Source: Planctomycetota bacterium
GTDB taxonomy: Bacteria > Planctomycetota > MHYJ01 > WSZJ01
NCBI GenBank assembly: GCA_021413805.1
Contig: JAIOPR010000042.1
Span: 1-32,584 of the forward strand
DNA length: 32,584 nucleotides
Reading direction: 5' to 3'
Shown here: one piece after another, positions 29,099-32,584 of the stretch
How the letters are laid out: each line of letters starts with the position of its first letter
Numbering within the stretch: the stretch's first letter is position 1
Notes under the pieces: model-generated
The model's input: the letters and a program-made list of their open reading frames with translations, nothing else
The model's database searches: none
What the model was told of the DNA's origin: nothing
Translations under genes and position numbers: made by a program

Positions 29099-29731
29099 TT
29101 CCGGCGCCTTGACGGGGGCGGGGGCGAGATTCGCCAGCTGGGCGTCGTGGACGCGCGACAGCGCCACCTGCGCCGTCATCGCGCCGATGAACGCCGTGAA
29201 CATGTCCCATTGCGTGTCCCAGGGGTCTCCCTGGGTCCCGAGGAATGCCTCCGCGGCCGTGCCGCTCGCGACGGCCGTCCACCACTCGATGAACTCATAG
29301 ACGGCGCTGAACGCCAGGCAGACGCTGGTGACGAGGACAAAGAGCCATTTGCCGCGGCGAAGCGGCGAGGTGCGGAGGAGCAGTTCGCGGACGAGGATGG
29401 CGGGGACGAAGCCCTGGGCGAAATGACCGAGGCGGTCATAGGGGTTGCGGGAGAGGTGCAGGAGGTCTCGCACCCAGTACCCCGGCGGGACCTCTGCGTA
29501 GGTATACCGTCCCCCGACCATCAGGATCATCCCGTGGATCGTGAGCAGGACGCACACCAGCGGCGTCAGCGGGAATCGTTTCCGCGTCGCGATCAGGATC
29601 GGGGCCCCGATCAGCGCCGGCGCGACCTCGAGGAACCACGTGAAACGGTCCTTCGGGTGGATCCCGGACCACACCAGCACCGCGGCGGCAAGCGCCAGGA
29701 GGACCGGCAGGAGGCGGGGACTCTGCTTCAC
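29084..29731 (-). CDS. DUF2238 / YjdF-like inner-membrane protein
   Basis: RNPYDRLGHFAQGFVPAILVRELLLR, VYEFIEWWTAVASGTAAEAFLGTQGDPWDTQWDM; GTG start chosen (alternative ATG at 29764). Confidence 0.85.
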   Translation of the reverse strand: MKQSPRLLPVLLALAAAVLVWSGIHPKDRFTWFLEVAPALIGAPILIATRKRFPLTPLVCVLLTIHGMILMVGGRYTYAEVPPGYWVRDLLHLSRNPYDRLGHFAQGFVPAILVRELLLRTSPLRRGKWLFVLVTSVCLAFSAVYEFIEWWTAVASGTAAEAFLGTQGDPWDTQWDMFTAFIGAMTAQVALSRVHDAQLANLAPAPVKAPEFTRP

Positions 29732-29762
29732 TCGCGCGGATCCTACCCGTAGACTTCCCCGC

Positions 29763-31646
29763 ATGAGCGCAAAATGGACCGGACACTTCGAAGCACGGAC
29801 GGTGACGCCGGAAAATGCGGTGGCCTGCGTGAAGCGCGGTTCGCGCGTGTTTGTCGGCTCGGGGTGCGCGGAGCCGGTGCTCCTGGTGGCGGCGCTCGCG
29901 GAGCGGCCGGACGTCGAGGACGTCGAGGTCCTGCACATCATGACGGTCGGCCAGGCGCCGTACGCCAAGGCGACCCAGACGCGCCGCTTCAGGGCCAACG
30001 CATTCTTCATCGGCTCGAATGTCCGGGAAGCGGTGGCGCACGGTGCGGCGGACTACACGCCGATGTTCCTCTCGGAAATCCCGGGGCTGTTCCGGACGCG
30101 GCGCGCTCGGCTCGACGTCGCGCTGGTCTCGACGACGCTTCCCGACGCGCACGGGTTCGTGTCGCTGGGGGTGAGCGTGGACGTCGTGAAGGCCGCGGTC
30201 GAGTCGGCGGACATCGTGGTCGCGGAGGTCAACCCGACGATGCCGCGGACGCACGGGGCAAGCTTCGTGCACGTTTCGGACATCGATTTCTTCGTGCGCA
30301 ACGACGCCCCGATCCTCGAGTCGGCGCCCGACCCGGTCAATGAGGTCACGATGAAGATCGGGCAGTTCTGCGCGAGCCTCATCGATCACGGCGCGACGCT
30401 CCAGATGGGCATCGGCGGCATCCCGAACGCCGTCCTCGCGAACCTCGGCGACAAGCAGGACCTCGGCATCCACAGCGAAATGTTCTCCGACGGGATCATC
30501 GAGCTCATCGAAAACGGTGTCATCACCGGCCGCCGCAAGACCCTCCATCCGCGCAAAGTAGTCACTTCATTCTGCAAAGGCTCGCGCCGCCTCTACGACT
30601 ACGTCCACGACAACCCGCTCTTCGAGTTTCTCCCGACGGAGTTCGTCAACGACCCGTTCGTGATCGCGAAGAACAACGCCATGATTTCCATCAACTCCGC
30701 GCTCCAGGTGGACCTGACCGGGCAGGTCTGCGCCGATTCCATCGGCACCCGTTTCTATTCCGGCATCGGCGGCCAGGTCGATTTCATCCGCGGCGCCGCG
30801 CGTTCGCCCGGCGGGCGCAGCATCATCGCGATTGAATCCACGGCAAAGGGCGGCACCCTGTCGCGCATCGTCCCCGTCCTCGCCGAGGGCGCCGGCGTCG
30901 TGACGACCCGCGGCGACGTCCACACCGTCGTGACGGAATACGGGATTGCCGAGCTGAAGGGCCGCACCGTCCGCGAACGGACGCTCTCCCTGATCAGCAT
31001 CGCGCACCCGGATTTCCGCACCGACCTTCTCGCGGTCGCCAGGAACCGGAATCTCGTGGCTGCGGACCAGGTGCCGTGGCCGGCGAAAGGCCGGCCGTAC
31101 CCGGTCGAGCTCGAGGCACGTGAGATGGTCGGCGGCACCGAGGTCTTCCTGCGGCCGCTTCGCCCTGCCGACGAAAAGCTCCTGCGCGAGTTTTTCTACT
31201 CGCACTCGCCCGAGACCATTTACCAGCGCTACGGCGCGCCCCTGAAGTCGTTGACGCCGCGCCAGATCCAGGAGCAGTGTGCCCTCGACTACGACACCGA
31301 GATGGCGATCGCGGGGTTTGTGCACGACGGCGAAGGCGAACGCATCGTCGCCCTCGGCCGTTACGAATTCGACCGCGCCTCGGGCCTCGCCGACATCACC
31401 TTCACCGTCGCGGAGAATTTCCAGGGGCGCGGCCTGGGCACCTGGCTTTTCCAGCGGCTCGTCAAGGTCGCCCGCGAACGCGGCATCAAGGGCTTCACCG
31501 GCACCGTCCTCGCCGGCAACGTCCGCATGATGGGCATCTTCCACAAGAGCGGCGAGCCCGTGGAGTCGCGCCTCGAGGACGGACGGTATCGCGTGACGGT
31601 GATCTTCGAGAAAAACCGGGGTGAGACCGAGCCCGTGAGCCGTTAG
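29763..31646 (+). CDS. Acetyl-CoA hydrolase/CoA-transferase family protein fused to C-terminal GNAT acetyltransferase domain
   Basis: LQMGIGGIPNAVLANLGDKQDLGIHSEMFSDGIIELIENGVITG; GGQVDFIRGAARSPGGRSIIAIESTAKGG; C-terminal FTVAENFQGRGLGTWLFQRLVKVARERGIKGFTGTVLAGNVRMMGIFHKSG. Confidence 0.92.
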   Translation: MSAKWTGHFEARTVTPENAVACVKRGSRVFVGSGCAEPVLLVAALAERPDVEDVEVLHIMTVGQAPYAKATQTRRFRANAFFIGSNVREAVAHGAADYTPMFLSEIPGLFRTRRARLDVALVSTTLPDAHGFVSLGVSVDVVKAAVESADIVVAEVNPTMPRTHGASFVHVSDIDFFVRNDAPILESAPDPVNEVTMKIGQFCASLIDHGATLQMGIGGIPNAVLANLGDKQDLGIHSEMFSDGIIELIENGVITGRRKTLHPRKVVTSFCKGSRRLYDYVHDNPLFEFLPTEFVNDPFVIAKNNAMISINSALQVDLTGQVCADSIGTRFYSGIGGQVDFIRGAARSPGGRSIIAIESTAKGGTLSRIVPVLAEGAGVVTTRGDVHTVVTEYGIAELKGRTVRERTLSLISIAHPDFRTDLLAVARNRNLVAADQVPWPAKGRPYPVELEAREMVGGTEVFLRPLRPADEKLLREFFYSHSPETIYQRYGAPLKSLTPRQIQEQCALDYDTEMAIAGFVHDGEGERIVALGRYEFDRASGLADITFTVAENFQGRGLGTWLFQRLVKVARERGIKGFTGTVLAGNVRMMGIFHKSGEPVESRLEDGRYRVTVIFEKNRGETEPVSR

Positions 31647-31656
31647 AGTTGGAGCG

Positions 31657-32511
31657 ATGAAGCGATTCTTTCCCGGTCTCGCCGCCACGCTCCTGCTGTT
31701 TCTCGCCGGCACCGCCTCCGCACAGCTCGTCGCGCACAACGCGGGCACGACGTCGCCCGAAACGCCGGTTCTGCGGCTGCAGGTCCGCGGAAGCGAATGG
31801 AAGTATTACTCGGAATACGAGGCAAGGGCGGAATTCACCTACGGCATCCACCCGCGGCTCGAGGCCTCGCTGAGCGTCCCGATCGCCTACAAGGACTTCG
31901 AGATCGGGAATGACGTGGTCTCGCTGGCCGGCCCGGGCGACGCTTCCGTCGATATGAAACTCAACGTCCTCAAGGAAGACGGCGTGATGACGTCCACGCG
32001 CGTCGCCGTGTTCGGGGGCGTGGAACTCCCGACCGGCCGCTGGAAGGAAACGCTCAACGGCGAACGGCTTCCGCGAAAACTCCAGCTCGGAAGCGGGACG
32101 TTCGATTTCTCCCTGGGCACTGCGTTCACCTACATCCAGGACCGGCACCGCGTCGCCATCGATGTATCGGGCCGTTACAGCTCCCAGAAGGGCGGCGTCC
32201 GCCCCGGGGCGCAGGTGCAGCTCAACGCCGCTTACTGGTTCCGGCTATTTCCGGCCTCGTTCGAGCCGGGACAGGCGGGCACCGAGCTGCGGCTCGTCCT
32301 CGACGCGTCCGCCGTCTACCGGGAACGCACCCGCGGCGAACCGGGCAACGATTCCGGCGTCCGCGTCTGGGTTTCTCCAGGGATCCAGTTCTACGCCACC
32401 ACCGCGCTTCTCTTCGAAGCCAACGGCTCCCTCCCCGCCTACGACGGCGTTGACGACCAGTTCGGTCACGCCCGAGTCGAATGGATGGCCGCCGTCAAAT
32501 TCCTCTTCTGA
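31657..32511 (+). CDS. Secreted outer-membrane beta-barrel-like protein (transporter/MetA-pathway-like)
   Basis: Signal peptide MKRFFPGLAATLLLFLAGTASAQ; alternating beta-strand pattern (EARAEFTYGIHPRLEASLSVPIAYKDFE...), C-terminal VKFLF. Confidence 0.6.
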   Translation: MKRFFPGLAATLLLFLAGTASAQLVAHNAGTTSPETPVLRLQVRGSEWKYYSEYEARAEFTYGIHPRLEASLSVPIAYKDFEIGNDVVSLAGPGDASVDMKLNVLKEDGVMTSTRVAVFGGVELPTGRWKETLNGERLPRKLQLGSGTFDFSLGTAFTYIQDRHRVAIDVSGRYSSQKGGVRPGAQVQLNAAYWFRLFPASFEPGQAGTELRLVLDASAVYRERTRGEPGNDSGVRVWVSPGIQFYATTALLFEANGSLPAYDGVDDQFGHARVEWMAAVKFLF

Positions 32512-32531
32512 ACTTCCCTGAAGGAGCACCG

Positions 32532-32584
32532 ATGCGCCCCTCGATCGCCCTCGCCCTCCTCCTCGCCGGGTGCGCTTCAGCCCC
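32532..32584 (+). CDS. Lipoprotein N-terminus (3' truncated by window)
   Basis: AAGGAG RBS then MRPSIALALLLAGCASA (lipobox LLAGC). Confidence 0.6.
   Translation, partial: MRPSIALALLLAGCASA

Overview
This is a high-GC bacterial chromosomal window of about 32.6 kb. The general style (secreted TPR, PQQ and DUF3857 proteins) suggests Planctomycetota or another PVC-type lineage, but that taxonomy is a weak guess. I see no rRNA, tRNA, CRISPR array, phage or transposase. Contents from left to right: a truncated rhomboid protease; an LpxL-like acyltransferase; two very large adjacent TPR/DUF3857/transglutaminase-fold secreted proteins; a small UPF0175 plus unknown pair; a tandem pair of isoaspartyl-peptidase-like genes, one broken; a coiled-coil protein; cutA with a TPR/PQQ-propeller protein; a SIMPL protein; a small secreted DUF4783-like protein next to an NtrC-type sigma-54 response regulator; a methyltransferase; a phosphate-selective-type porin; a STAS protein; a complete pstSCAB-phoU operon with enlarged PstC and PstA; a YjdF/DUF2238 membrane protein; an acetyl-CoA hydrolase/transferase-GNAT fusion; and an outer-membrane-like protein. 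The best second-look items are: (1) three promoters (pstS, porin and the divergent STAS gene) that share four 11-bp-phased hexamers, then a 9-nt gap, then a -10-like hexamer, which suggests a Pho regulon that includes a STAS regulator; (2) a near-consensus sigma-54 -24/-12 site and a 17-bp inverted repeat between the NtrC-type regulator gene and the small secreted protein gene; (3) a giant transglutaminase-like paralogue that has lost the whole Cys-His-Asp triad beside a paralogue that keeps it; (4) a tandem isoaspartyl peptidase whose catalytic segment is deleted. All assignments come from reading the sequence only; no database search was run.
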